A stretch of 64,000 nt of DNA from Mycobacterium colombiense (GCF_003284975.1 NZ_QMEU01000005.1:1-64000); one strand, 5' to 3'; shown: positions 33,369 through 42,608, counted from the stretch's first letter. Notes: generated from the sequence alone by a model not told the origin. Made by a program: numbers and translations.

Positions 33369-34091
33369 ATGAGACTGCCCCCAGCAATGTCGCGCCGCAG
33401 GAACGGTGGATCCGACTCCCTATCGGCCACTCTCGACGAGCACGAATTTCAAAGTCGCCAAGCCCAACGACACGCGGATCGCTGGCTGATCGTCGGCACG
33501 GCCCTGATGGGCACCCTGGTGCTGGGGATCATCGGGCTCCCCATCTTCGTGCGCGGCTTATACCTCTTGCGCAATGCCCAACGCGGCGGCCTGTCGGTGC
33601 GTCCGTTGATGATCACGCTCATCGGCTACGTGATCATCTTGGATGCGGCCTTGAACAGCATCGGCTGGGCGCTCGACCTGTTCGCCAACCACGCACTGAT
33701 AACCCGCACCGTGTTCACCGCGTGGGGAAATTTGATGGATGCGGGGTACTTCTGGCACTACAACGAACTTTGGATCGGTGGCGCCAGTGCCCCCGGCGAG
33801 AAGGCGTGGGTTCTGGTGTGCGTGCTGATCGCCTTTCCGATGCGCATGGCTGCGGCGATCGGGCTGCTGCAGATGAAACGCTGGGGCCACCAGTGGACGA
33901 TCGTCACCTGTTGGTTCGGCGTCGTGGTGTGGACAGGCTACATCTTCAACATGACGTTGTATGCCGACGTCCGCTATGCGGCGGTCGGTCTTCCGGTGCT
34001 GGCCTGGTGGGCCTTCAACATCTTCTACATCACACCGTTTCTCGCGATCCCCTACCTGCACACCGTGAACCGAGAGATCTTCTCCGACTAG
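33369..34091 (+). CDS. Five-helix integral membrane protein of unknown function
   Basis: Encodes 240 residues. After a polar N-terminus of about 38 residues there are about five hydrophobic segments (near 40-65, 75-103, 143-168, 174-198 and 205-230). Polar and aromatic residues in the loops (DAGYFWHYNELW, PMRMAAAIGLLQM, FNMTLYADVRY) are conserved-looking, with several His and Trp, but no motif I can assign. It is embedded between two tiny membrane proteins and a further membrane-anchored protein, followed by two SDR genes. A membrane oxidoreductase or transport subunit is possible; no function is claimed. Confidence 0.7.
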   Translation: MRLPPAMSRRRNGGSDSLSATLDEHEFQSRQAQRHADRWLIVGTALMGTLVLGIIGLPIFVRGLYLLRNAQRGGLSVRPLMITLIGYVIILDAALNSIGWALDLFANHALITRTVFTAWGNLMDAGYFWHYNELWIGGASAPGEKAWVLVCVLIAFPMRMAAAIGLLQMKRWGHQWTIVTCWFGVVVWTGYIFNMTLYADVRYAAVGLPVLAWWAFNIFYITPFLAIPYLHTVNREIFSD

Positions 34092-34112
34092 CCGATCCGA
34101 GGAAGGAAGATC

Positions 34113-34550
34113 GTGGGTACATCTATGACGGACGAAAGCGCGCCGGCTGAGCCGCTGCCGCCCGGCACGACCGCGACGTGGGCGGGGATGCATAAGTGGC
34201 TCAAGCGCGGACTTTTCGTCTGCCTGTTCGGCCTGGTGATCGAGGGATCGCTCACCGTGCCCGTCATCGCCGTCTGGTATGGATGGCCCACCCTGTCACT
34301 CACCGAGATCTGCAGTGAACTGCTCAAAGTGCGTTACTCCAATGACACGCTCGAATGCACCCAGCCCTACCCCCTCGGCGGGCCCCCGTTCGGCGGTGCC
34401 CCCGAGGCGGCCGGGCAGCACACCGCAAGAGATGACTGGGGAGTGCAGCCCCGTCCGCGGTACGACCGAATCGGATTCCGCGAACTAGTCAAGATCCACG
34501 ACGAGCGAATTGCACGGCAGGCCAAGGTGTCTGCGACTCCACAACCGTAG
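34113..34550 (+). CDS. Membrane-anchored protein of unknown function
   Basis: Encodes 145 residues from GTG 34113, with AGGAAGGAAG upstream; ATG four codons in is an alternative. One strongly hydrophobic segment (about residues 31-55, [20 protein letters not shown]) follows a Pro-rich N-terminus. The C-terminal two thirds are polar, with two Cys (CSELL and ECTQPYP) and a Gly/Pro-rich stretch. It follows the five-helix protein by 21 bases. No family is recognised. Together with the three preceding genes it looks like one membrane complex. Confidence 0.65.
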   Translation: MGTSMTDESAPAEPLPPGTTATWAGMHKWLKRGLFVCLFGLVIEGSLTVPVIAVWYGWPTLSLTEICSELLKVRYSNDTLECTQPYPLGGPPFGGAPEAAGQHTARDDWGVQPRPRYDRIGFRELVKIHDERIARQAKVSATPQP

Positions 34551-34563
34551 ATTCACCGCGAAC

Positions 34564-35166
34564 ATGACAGCCCCTTACGTCGTCGGACGCAGCGATTCCA
34601 TCTCGTGGGCGATTGCGGCCAGCCTCAAAACAGTCGTTCACGACGTCGACGAACCAGGTCGCCCGGGATCCGGCGACGTCGTCATCGTCATCGGTATCGA
34701 TCCGCTTGTCGAGCCGACACACGTCAGCGCTTTGAGTCCCGCCGAGTGGCGCCGTTTCGCCGAACAACCGATGCGACAGGCGCTCGATGTGCTGCAACGG
34801 TCATACAGGTCGATGCGGCAGGACGGGGGACGAATCGTCCTGGTGTTGCCGTCGATCGGTATGACGGGCGGGCCGCACCTCGTCGCCTGCGCCACCGCAC
34901 TCGAAGGAATCCGCGCGATGGCCAAATCAGCTGCCAGGCAATGGGCACGCGAGAACGTGATCGTGAACACGATCACCGCCCCGCTTCATCTGTTTGCACC
35001 CAAACTGAGCGGATCGGCCGCGCACGTGACCGCCGCCGCTTTGCAAGACGATGACAAACTCATCGAATCGATCGTCGAGACGACGCGATTCCTGCTCAAG
35101 CGCGGGGTCAGCGGGCTGGTAGGAGAGACCGTGATCGTCGACGGCGGAGCGTTGATGCTGCCATGA
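34564..35166 (+). CDS. SDR-fold protein lacking cofactor and catalytic motifs (BbsC-like)
   Basis: Encodes 200 residues from ATG 34564. The SDR fold is recognisable from the second half: GGRIVLVLPSIG, the helix KSAARQWARENVIVNTI and the C-terminal SGLVGETVIVDGGALML. The N-terminal TGxxxGxG loop is missing and the YxxxK catalytic pair is replaced (the segment reads HLVACATALEG). It overlaps the next, intact SDR gene by four bases. This mirrors BbsC/BbsD of anaerobic toluene degradation, where an inactive SDR subunit pairs with an active one. A heteromeric dehydrogenase is therefore predicted. Confidence 0.75.
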   Translation: MTAPYVVGRSDSISWAIAASLKTVVHDVDEPGRPGSGDVVIVIGIDPLVEPTHVSALSPAEWRRFAEQPMRQALDVLQRSYRSMRQDGGRIVLVLPSIGMTGGPHLVACATALEGIRAMAKSAARQWARENVIVNTITAPLHLFAPKLSGSAAHVTAAALQDDDKLIESIVETTRFLLKRGVSGLVGETVIVDGGALMLP

Positions 35167-35921
35167 CACTCGCCGGTTTTACGGTGTTGGTGACCGGAGC
35201 GGGCGGTGGGGTGGGACACGGAATCGCCCGCGCACTCGCAGCGCAGGGCGCACACGTCTTCGTCGCCACCCGGTCGGAAACCGGAAAGACGGTTGCTTCT
35301 GAGCTCACCGGGAAGGGCTATCGGGCCAGCTGGGTCTGTTGTGACGTGACGGTCGCCGAGTCGGTTACCGATGCGGTCGAAGCGGTGATGAACGAAACCG
35401 GACGCCTGGACGCGCTCGTTCACAACGCCACGAGCAACGCTTCGAGCCAGCCGCACCGGCTCGAGGACGTCGATGACGCGCTGTGGCAGGACCATGTCGG
35501 CGTTTCGGTGACCGGTGCCTACCACTGTGCGAGCGCAGCCTTCGAGGCGCTGCGCCAACGGGCAGGAACCTTCCTGGTCATGACCTCACCCGCCGGCATC
35601 GAGGGCAGCGCCACGCTGCCGCTATACGCCACGATGAAAGGAGCGCTGCGGGGCTTCGCCAAGAGCTTGGCTCGCGAATGGGGACCACACGGCGTCACCG
35701 TCAATGTCATTTCGCCGCTTGCCTATTCGCCTGCGATGACCGCGGCCATCGAGGCCGAACCCGCGATGGAGGAACGACTGGCACGCCGGATTCCGCTGGG
35801 CCGAATCGGCGATCCGGAGGCCGACATCGGTTCGGCGGTCGCGTTTCTGGTGGGCCCGCAAGCCCGTTATGTCACCGGTCAGACGATCGGCGTCGACGGC
35901 GGGCACTTCACCAATCTCTAG
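35163..35921 (+). CDS. SDR family dehydrogenase (BbsD-like active subunit)
   Basis: Encodes 252 residues from ATG 35163 (ATGA overlap). Cofactor loop TGAGGGVGHGIA (about 11-22), the NNAG position reading HNATS, catalytic Ser in MTSPAGIEGS and YATMKGALRGF (about 156-166), and C-terminal TGQTIGVDGGHFTNL. It would oxidise a hydroxyacyl-CoA or similar alcohol with NAD(P). The preceding gene encodes a partner lacking catalytic residues. It ends six bases before the truncated LLM oxidoreductase gene. Confidence 0.9.
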   Translation: MTLAGFTVLVTGAGGGVGHGIARALAAQGAHVFVATRSETGKTVASELTGKGYRASWVCCDVTVAESVTDAVEAVMNETGRLDALVHNATSNASSQPHRLEDVDDALWQDHVGVSVTGAYHCASAAFEALRQRAGTFLVMTSPAGIEGSATLPLYATMKGALRGFAKSLAREWGPHGVTVNVISPLAYSPAMTAAIEAEPAMEERLARRIPLGRIGDPEADIGSAVAFLVGPQARYVTGQTIGVDGGHFTNL

Positions 35922-35927
35922 GAACTC

Positions 35928-36230
35928 GTGGAAATCCGCTTAGCGCTCCCCCGCACCGGCCCAACCGCGTCGCCGTCGTTCATCCGTGATTTCGCCCACG
36001 CAGCCGACAGCTGCGGCATCGACCGGCTGTGGGCGGCGGACCATCTCGTCCTGGCTCGTCACACCGACTCGCCATATGTGCTGGGCCGCAAGCCAACCCC
36101 AGTCGCCGACGGATGGCTCTCGGAGACGCAAAGCCCACCTTCGAAGCTGCGAAATTCGGGCTGGCCGACGCCACCTATGAACTGCCTTCGCGATTTACCA
36201 TCAGCGGTTCCGAGTTTGGGTGAAGTAGCG
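35928..36230 (+). pseudogene. Truncated LLM-class F420-dependent oxidoreductase
   Basis: From GTG 35928 the frame reads an LLM N-terminus: MEIRLALPRTGPTASPSFI, then CGIDRLWAADHLVL at about residues 28-41. Similarity stops near residue 62 (about position 36115). From there a different frame gives PTFEAAKFGLADATYELPSR and a TGA near 36228. The remaining 200-odd residues of the TIM barrel are gone. The simplest reading is an internal deletion with frame loss. The longer open frame beyond it shows no family and is rejected as coding. The gene was probably once the last member of the 33118-35921 operon. Confidence 0.65.
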
Positions 36231-36329
36231 CCGGCCCGGGCCGAGTACGCGCATCACTACCACTTCCCTATATCGCTTGTTGCCCATCGCAAGCTTGCCC
36301 TCTGCGGCGGTTTCGGCGAGTATTACTCT

Positions 36330-36345
36330 GAGAATGACTACTCTC
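36330..36345. promoter_or_regulatory. Island operator site H
   Basis: GAGAAT-GACT-ACTCTC, 11 of 12 matches to GRRAAY-N4-RTTYYC, with a -10-like TACTCT inside (36339-36344). It lies about 105 bases upstream of the amidohydrolase start. Confidence 0.68.
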
Positions 36346-36450
36346 GATTTGTGAGAGCGGCGTTACTGGGTTCGCGTCCGCGCCGTTCCCGTGCGCATGG
36401 CAGCGGACCCGCGAACCGGTTTCGGAAATCTGTTTGGGAAGGAAATGACG

Positions 36451-37629
36451 ATGACCGAGGCAAAGGCCTTCGAAGTCTGGGACGCCGACAACCACATGTA
36501 CGAGACAGTCGACGCCTACACGCGATACCTGCCGGAGAAGTATTCCGAGGCCTTGAAGTTTGTCGATGTCAACGGTCGCCAGAAGCTACAGATCCTCGGC
36601 GCTATTACCGAGACCATCCCGAACCCCACCTACGAGGTGATCCCCACGCCGGGCGCGTGGGCCGACTACTTCCGGGGCATAAATCCGGAGGGCAAGACGC
36701 TGCGTGAACTGGCCGAGCCGATCCGCTGTCCCGATGAATTCCGACGTCCCGACCTGCGACTGGCGTTGATGGAACGCCAAGGTGTGGACGGTGCCGTGAT
36801 GTTCCCGACGACGGCCGGAATGCTCGAGGAACGAACCAAGTCCGACACGGAACTCACCCACGCAATCACGCATGCGTTCAACCGGTGGCTACTCGAAGAC
36901 TGGACGTTCAACTACCGGAACCGAATCTTCCCCGTCCCCGCGATCTCGCTGAATGACCCCGCGTTGGGCGTCCAGGAGCTGGACTGGTGCCTGGAAAACG
37001 GTGCCAAGACGGTGTTGATCCGGCCGGCACCGGTCCCGCGCGAGGACGGCACCTCTCGTTCTGCGGCACTGCCCGAATTCGACGCGTTCTGGCGTCTGGT
37101 CGAGGAGTCGGGTATCTCGGTCCAGATGCACAATTCGGACTCCGGCTATGAGCGCTACGTCGACGATTGGGAAAGCCCCACGGAGTTCAACGGGTTCGCC
37201 CTGAGCAAGCTGCGGGGTTTCATCTACGAGGAAAGCCGAAACATCTTCGATACCCTCGCCGCGTTCATAGCGCATGGAGTCTTCGAGCGCTTTCCCGGGG
37301 TGCGCATCGGAGTGGTCGAGAACGGCGGTTCCTGGGCGCACCGCTTACTAGACGTGTTCGACCGCGTATACCGCAAGAGACCCTACGACTTCAACGAGCA
37401 TCCGGGTGAGGTGTTCCGCCGGCACGTGTGGGTCAATCCGTTTCACGAGGAGGACATGTCGCACCTCATCGACATCCTCGGCGCGGACCGCGTGATGTTC
37501 GGATCGGACTACCCGCACCCCGAGGGACTGGCCGAGCCTGCCAAGTTCGTCAAGGAACTGGAAAACCTGCCCGCCGCCACAACGGCGCGGGTGATGGGCG
37601 GCAACCTCAAGGAGCTCATCGGAATCTAG
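36451..37629 (+). CDS. Amidohydrolase family (ACMSD-like) protein, paralogue 2
   Basis: Encodes 392 residues from ATG 36451; GGGAAGGAA is best spaced for this ATG, with ATG 36445 possible. Metal-site motifs: VWDADNHMYETVDAYTRYLP at the N-terminus, SVQMHNSDSGYERY in the middle and MFGSDYPHPEGLAEP near the C-terminus. It shares these blocks closely with the proteins at 41390 and 46068, so three of the four island amidohydrolases are recent paralogues. The substrate is unknown; ACMSD-like enzymes act on carboxylates or ring-cleavage products. It is a single-gene unit convergent with the 42595-37680 operon. Confidence 0.9.
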   Translation: MTEAKAFEVWDADNHMYETVDAYTRYLPEKYSEALKFVDVNGRQKLQILGAITETIPNPTYEVIPTPGAWADYFRGINPEGKTLRELAEPIRCPDEFRRPDLRLALMERQGVDGAVMFPTTAGMLEERTKSDTELTHAITHAFNRWLLEDWTFNYRNRIFPVPAISLNDPALGVQELDWCLENGAKTVLIRPAPVPREDGTSRSAALPEFDAFWRLVEESGISVQMHNSDSGYERYVDDWESPTEFNGFALSKLRGFIYEESRNIFDTLAAFIAHGVFERFPGVRIGVVENGGSWAHRLLDVFDRVYRKRPYDFNEHPGEVFRRHVWVNPFHEEDMSHLIDILGADRVMFGSDYPHPEGLAEPAKFVKELENLPAATTARVMGGNLKELIGI

Positions 37630-37679
37630 GCAAACATCCATGATCAGCTGGGTTAGCCGCAGTTCCGCTATCCGCCATG

Positions 37680-39224
37680 TCACCGGCTCCCGAATCTCGC
37701 CCTCAGCTCGGTTTTGAGCACCTTGCCGGTGAGATTGCGAGGCAGTGCGTCGATCAGTTCGAGTCGTTCCGGCGCCTTGTGCTTGCTCAATCCGTGAGCC
37801 TGACAGTGTTCAAACAACGAGGACAGCGTTACAGCCGCGTCCGCGTGCGCAACGACGACGGCGCAAACGCGTTCCCCGGTCCGCTCGTCGGGCACGCCGA
37901 TGACGGCGACATCGGCCACCGCGGGATGACTGGCCAGAACGCCCTCAATTTCGAGCGCGGAGATATTCTCCGCGTTGCGAATGATCGCGTCTTTGATGCG
38001 CCCGGTGACCACGACATTCCCGTCGTCATCGATGCTTCCCAGATCGCCCGTGCGAAACCAGCCTTCGGCATCAAAAGCGTTGGTGTCCAAAGACGAATCG
38101 ACATAGCCGAGGAAACATTGCGGGCCCTTGAGCCGAAGCTCGCCTTCTTCACCGAATCCCAGCTCGCGCTCCGCCTCGTCGACGACTCGCACCGACGCCC
38201 CCGCGACCGGCACTCCCACGGTCCGGTCCAAGACCTCGGGTGCAGCCTCCGGCGACTGCGAGGTGGCGACCGGGAATTCGGTCAGGCCCCACGAATTCGC
38301 CGCACCGTTGACCGAAAACGTCTCCCGGAGCTGGCGTCCCAACTCCGCGGTGATCGGCGCACCACCGCCGACGCAGCCGCGCAGATCGGGATAGAGCGGG
38401 TCGGCTCCGTGCGCGCGCTGCGCGTCCATGAAGGCGACGAAGAACGGGGTCGCGCTCCCCAGCAGCGTCGGGCGGTGCGCCGCGATGGCGAAGGGGGTCA
38501 CGGCCGGATCGAAAGCATCGAACAACACCAGGCGCATGCCCGTTTGCAGGCTGGCCGCGAGCATGGCAGCTCCCCCGATATGAGTTATGGGGAAGGCGAT
38601 CGGGTTGACGTCACTGCTCGACGCACCGACAATCCCGACCACCCCTGCAGAGCCCGCGATAACCGAGCGGTCGCAGTGCCGCGCGCCTTTCGGTGCCGCC
38701 GTCGTGCCCGACGAATAGTAGATCCAGCGCGGGTCCTGCGCACCATCCGGCGGTGACGCCAGAGTCGCGGGATCGCCCGCGGGCAGCCGCAGCCCGTCCG
38801 TGATGGGTGACTCGTGGTCGATGACAATGACGGACATGGGATGCCCATCCGCGAGCTCGTGTGCGAGCGCGGCATGGTCGAAGTTGCGCCATGATCCAGG
38901 AACGATCAGGAAATCGGTCCCGAGTTGCGTTGTCACAAAACGCAACTCGCTCTCCCGCCAGATCGGCAACACGGGGTTCTGCACCGCGCCGAGCCGCGTC
39001 AGCGCAGCCATCACGACCATGGTTTCCAGCGTCGTCGGCAATTGCCAGGAGACCACCGTGCCCGTCCTGATCCCCCGCTGCGCCAACGCGGCGGCGCACG
39101 TCAGCGCGGAGTCCCGCAGCTGTGCACAGGTCAGGTGGCGCCCGTAGTCGTCGGCGAGGACGACCCAATCGGGATGCGCTCGCGCCGCGGTCTCTATCAA
39201 AGACCAATACGTTTGCCTACTCAC
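37680..39224 (-). CDS. Class I adenylate-forming acyl-CoA ligase (FadD-like)
   Basis: Encodes 514 residues from GTG 39224 (GTGA overlap with the preceding ACAD). ANL motifs: WIYYSSGTTAAPKGARHCD (about residues 167-185), SWGLTEFPVATSQ, TGDLGSIDDDGNVVVTGRIK and the catalytic Lys in RNLTGKVLKTEL. It is the last gene of the minus-strand operon amidohydrolase, short ACAD, long ACAD, ligase (42595-37680). It would form the CoA thioester oxidised by the ACAD pair of the same operon. Confidence 0.92.
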   Translation of the reverse strand: MSRQTYWSLIETAARAHPDWVVLADDYGRHLTCAQLRDSALTCAAALAQRGIRTGTVVSWQLPTTLETMVVMAALTRLGAVQNPVLPIWRESELRFVTTQLGTDFLIVPGSWRNFDHAALAHELADGHPMSVIVIDHESPITDGLRLPAGDPATLASPPDGAQDPRWIYYSSGTTAAPKGARHCDRSVIAGSAGVVGIVGASSSDVNPIAFPITHIGGAAMLAASLQTGMRLVLFDAFDPAVTPFAIAAHRPTLLGSATPFFVAFMDAQRAHGADPLYPDLRGCVGGGAPITAELGRQLRETFSVNGAANSWGLTEFPVATSQSPEAAPEVLDRTVGVPVAGASVRVVDEAERELGFGEEGELRLKGPQCFLGYVDSSLDTNAFDAEGWFRTGDLGSIDDDGNVVVTGRIKDAIIRNAENISALEIEGVLASHPAVADVAVIGVPDERTGERVCAVVVAHADAAVTLSSLFEHCQAHGLSKHKAPERLELIDALPRNLTGKVLKTELRARFGSR

Positions 39225-40423
39225 CGGCTCGGCAGGTGTAGTCGGCGTTTGGCCAGGATGTTGCGCATCATCTCTGAGCTACCACCCGATATCGTATACG
39301 CGCGCGACCACAGCCAGCATTCACGCAACCGCTCCTTGGCTTGCCCCACGTCATGATCCGTGGCCTGCGCGCCTGTCGTCGACGCCGCGAGTTCCGCACC
39401 GTAGGCCGCTACGCGGTGATACGTCTCGGCAAAGCTCAACTTAGCGATGGAGCCGTCACCCGGTTGCTCATCACCCGATATCAACCGCTCTACGTGGTCA
39501 TCGATGAACGCCTTGGCCACCTCGACCTCGACGGCCAATTCGGCCACCTGCTGGCGGATGTCGCCGCACTCCAGCGCCGGCGCGCCGTCGATCTGCGTGT
39601 TACGGGCCACGGTCACCAGATCATCGATCAACAGTTCGAGCAGGACGACATTTCCGCCAATGCCGAATCGTTCAAAGTCCAGGCCCGCCATAATGATTGA
39701 CCAGCCTTGGCCCGCCTCGCCGATCAAACTTTCCGAATGAAGCCTGACTCCGGTGAGGAAGACCTCATTGACCTCGATTGCGTCCCCGATGGTGCGGATT
39801 GGACGGACTTCGACGCCGTCGGCCGAGAGCGGCACCGCGAAGACCGACAGACCATGGTGGCGTGTCGATGTCGGATCGGTCCGGACCAGCGCGAGGCCCA
39901 TGTCGGCCCAGTGGCCGTCGGTGATCCAGGTCTTCTGCCCGTCGATAACCCAGGTGCCATCCGCCTGGTGCGCCCCGCGGCTGCGCACCGCGGCGATGTC
40001 ACTTCCGGCGTCGGGCTCGCTGAGCAGCTGGCACCAGACATGCTCACTGCGCCGAATCGGCGGCAGCAACGTGCGCTTCTGCTCGGCGGATCCGAAGTGC
40101 AAGAGCACGTGGGCCGCCAGATTCACCTGATCGACGGGCCGTGGCGCTCGGGCCCGGAGAATCTCCTCGCTCACGATGCGGTCGTGCAGTGGGTGGTGGT
40201 CGGCGCGACCGCCGTACTCGATGGGCCAGTCCGCACCGGCGAAGCCCGCCTCGAACAGGCCCGCGAACCACGTTCGCAGCTGCGCCTCTTGCGCGGCGGT
40301 CTGCGGCGCCCGGTGACCCTCGCGCGCGACGACGGCCGGGGCGTGTTCGGCGATGTGCGTCCTGATCCGGTTCCTGAATTCGGTCAGCTGCCCGTCGGAA
40401 GGCCGGTTACCTAGAGCGCTCAC
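39221..40423 (-). CDS. Acyl-CoA dehydrogenase, long subunit
   Basis: Encodes 400 residues from GTG 40423 (GTGA overlap). ACAD features: ADWPIEYGGRADHHP, WCQLLSEPDAGSDIAAV (middle domain), WVIDGQKTWITDGHWADMG and a C-terminus ISGGSSEMMRNILAKRRLHLP. The classical catalytic Glu position holds Gly, which is usual in FadE26/FadE28-like ACADs that work in alpha2-beta2 complexes. It is directly coupled to the shorter ACAD gene upstream, so the two probably form one enzyme. Confidence 0.92.
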   Translation of the reverse strand: MSALGNRPSDGQLTEFRNRIRTHIAEHAPAVVAREGHRAPQTAAQEAQLRTWFAGLFEAGFAGADWPIEYGGRADHHPLHDRIVSEEILRARAPRPVDQVNLAAHVLLHFGSAEQKRTLLPPIRRSEHVWCQLLSEPDAGSDIAAVRSRGAHQADGTWVIDGQKTWITDGHWADMGLALVRTDPTSTRHHGLSVFAVPLSADGVEVRPIRTIGDAIEVNEVFLTGVRLHSESLIGEAGQGWSIIMAGLDFERFGIGGNVVLLELLIDDLVTVARNTQIDGAPALECGDIRQQVAELAVEVEVAKAFIDDHVERLISGDEQPGDGSIAKLSFAETYHRVAAYGAELAASTTGAQATDHDVGQAKERLRECWLWSRAYTISGGSSEMMRNILAKRRLHLPSR

Positions 40424-41385
40424 CAGCCGGACACCTGCGCCAACAGCGATCGACTCGACCGAGCGGTGCCCACTAGGTGGGCGTTGGTGAACACGCGGCG
40501 AAGCTCATAGTGCAGCGGGTATTCCCAGGTGAATCCGATGCCGCCGGACAGTTGCATGCACTCGTCCACGGCGGCCGTGGCTTTCGCTGCCACGAATGCA
40601 TGCGCCGCGGCGGTCAACGCGGTCGCCCCCTCGTCGGCGCCGGCGATGGCACGCGCCGCCTTCATGATCATCGCGCGCGCTTTGACCTCGAAGACCAGCA
40701 GCTCGACGAGCCGGTGCTGAATCGCTTGGAAGCTCGCGATCGGCACCCCGAATGCCACCCGCTCCCGCAGATATGCGGTCAACCGTTCCAGGGTCATGGA
40801 CATGGCGCCGACCGAGTCGGCGGCAACGAGCAACCGAGCCACGGCGAGCAGCCCATCGGCCCGGTCAGGCGATCCGATCAAGACACAGGGGGCATCCGTC
40901 AGATCGACACGCCATACCGTTCTGGTGACGTCCAACAGATCCGTGTCCGAATTGAACCGTGCGGGATCGAGATCGCTGAGTAGCTGAATCCCGTTGCGGC
41001 CAACGACAATCACGGTATCGATGTCGTCGCGGACAACGCGTATGCCGTCGTCTGCGACCGCGAACCCCGCCGTCGCAGTACCGGCAAGCAAGGCTGGCAA
41101 CAGCCGTTGCCCGACTTCACCGGGCGCGGAGGCGAGCGCCGCGGCGGCCATCGTGGTTCCGAACCACGCCGACCGGTCCTGGGCTCGCCCTAATTCCTCG
41201 GCCACGACACACGCCTCGACCGGACGCCACCCGGCGCCGTCCAGTGATTCGTCGACCAGTAGCCCGATCCAGTCCATCGCCGCAAGGTCTTTGATGGAAT
41301 CCTTCTCCCCCCGTTCGGCCAGGAACTTCCGCGCCGACGACCTGAGAAGGTCGAGGTCAATGTCGGCTGAGCTCTCGTCGGCCAC
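40420..41385 (-). CDS. Acyl-CoA dehydrogenase, short subunit
   Basis: Encodes 321 residues from GTG 41385, four bases after the amidohydrolase stop; the open frame upstream to 41601 is the shadow of that gene. Short for an ACAD (usually about 380). The N-domain (RSSARKFLAERGEKDSI) and C-domain (RERVAFGVPIASFQAIQHRLVEL, then LSGGIGFTWEYPLHYELRRVF) are clear, while the middle beta-domain is reduced. This matches the beta-type subunit of alpha2-beta2 steroid ACADs. It overlaps the long ACAD gene by four bases. Confidence 0.9.
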   Translation of the reverse strand: MADESSADIDLDLLRSSARKFLAERGEKDSIKDLAAMDWIGLLVDESLDGAGWRPVEACVVAEELGRAQDRSAWFGTTMAAAALASAPGEVGQRLLPALLAGTATAGFAVADDGIRVVRDDIDTVIVVGRNGIQLLSDLDPARFNSDTDLLDVTRTVWRVDLTDAPCVLIGSPDRADGLLAVARLLVAADSVGAMSMTLERLTAYLRERVAFGVPIASFQAIQHRLVELLVFEVKARAMIMKAARAIAGADEGATALTAAAHAFVAAKATAAVDECMQLSGGIGFTWEYPLHYELRRVFTNAHLVGTARSSRSLLAQVSGW

Positions 41386-41389
41386 GCCG

Positions 41390-42595
41390 CTAACTCCGGA
41401 CGAGCAGCTGGTGGGCGTTGTCGCGCATGATCCGCCGTTTGGCGGCGTCGTCGAGGGGATCGAGCAGTTTGACGAAGTCGGCAGGTTCGGCCATGCCCTC
41501 GGCGTGCGGATAATCCGAACCCATGACCAGGCAGTCATCGTAGCCCAGGCTTGCCACGATGGCTGGGATGTCATCCTCGGGATACGGGACGACCCGAACA
41601 TGCCGCCTGAAGATCGCCGACGGCCGCTCGGTCAGTTTCCCGCCGATCCACGGACCGTTGCGGCCCATGCCACGGCTCTTATCCATGTGCTTGACGAAGA
41701 ACGGCACCCATTCCGCCCCGTGTTCGGCGACAAGGACATTCAGGTTGGGGAAGCGCCCGAACAGGTTGTCGAAGATGAGCGCGGACAACGTCTCTTCGAT
41801 CGGCCGTTGGCCGTAGACATTCATCCACTGCCAAGCCGACATATGCCAGGAAGCGGGGTCGGCGTTCTGTCCCCAGGCGGGCGAGATCGCGTTGAAGTAC
41901 CAAAACGGCATGATGTGGTAAACCAGGATGCACCCGGCCTCTTGTAAGCGCGCATATATGGGGTCGAAGTACGGGTCACCGGGCGACCGGCCGTAAGCGG
42001 GCCCGGTAGGCAGCAGCACGAACTTTGCGCCCTGGGCGATAATCGCCTCTGTCTCCGCGATCGCAGAATCCAAGTCGCGCAATGACATTAGCGCCGTAGC
42101 GTAGATCTTGTCTTCGTAGTTGAAGCCCCACTCCTCATCGAACCATCGGTTGAACGAGCGCAGATTGGCATACAACGCCGCCGTGTCGTCGACGTAGTGT
42201 TCGGCGGCCAGCGCCATTCCACTGGGATAGATGACCATTCGCTCGATGTTTTGGTCCGCCATCACGGCCAGGCGCGCAGCACGTTCAATGAACTCCGGTT
42301 GCATCGGTTGAGGCTCGTAGGACTCCTCGGGGTTGCCCGATCCCATTTGCTTGAGCATCTCCTTGAGCGAGCCCGGCCGGTAGGCGACGTCGAGCCCGAG
42401 GCCCCCTTCGCTGTTGAACGTGGCGACTCGATGCCCCGCCAGGATCACCTCCACGCCGTCAGCACCCCGCACCGTGGTGATCGCGCGGTCCCGAAACTCT
42501 TCCGGCAGATAACGGGTGAACGCGTCCCGCGTCTCGTAGCAGTGGGTATCACAGTCAAAGATGCCGTAATCGAGTTTCGTCGTCACCGCGTCCAT
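41390..42595 (-). CDS. Amidohydrolase family (ACMSD-like) protein, paralogue 3
   Basis: Encodes 401 residues from ATG 42595 with GGAGAAGGG just upstream; the longer frame to 42658 would cover operator I. Metal-site motifs: IFDCDTHCYETRDAFTRYLP, LVYHIMPFWYFN in the middle and VMGSDYPHAEGMAEP near the end. The middle His motif (YHIMP instead of MHNSD or MHASD) sets it apart from paralogues 2 and 4 and may mean a different substrate. It leads the operon 42595-37680. Confidence 0.9.
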   Translation of the reverse strand: MDAVTTKLDYGIFDCDTHCYETRDAFTRYLPEEFRDRAITTVRGADGVEVILAGHRVATFNSEGGLGLDVAYRPGSLKEMLKQMGSGNPEESYEPQPMQPEFIERAARLAVMADQNIERMVIYPSGMALAAEHYVDDTAALYANLRSFNRWFDEEWGFNYEDKIYATALMSLRDLDSAIAETEAIIAQGAKFVLLPTGPAYGRSPGDPYFDPIYARLQEAGCILVYHIMPFWYFNAISPAWGQNADPASWHMSAWQWMNVYGQRPIEETLSALIFDNLFGRFPNLNVLVAEHGAEWVPFFVKHMDKSRGMGRNGPWIGGKLTERPSAIFRRHVRVVPYPEDDIPAIVASLGYDDCLVMGSDYPHAEGMAEPADFVKLLDPLDDAAKRRIMRDNAHQLLVRS

Positions 42596-42608
42596 CCCTT
42601 CTCCGGGT

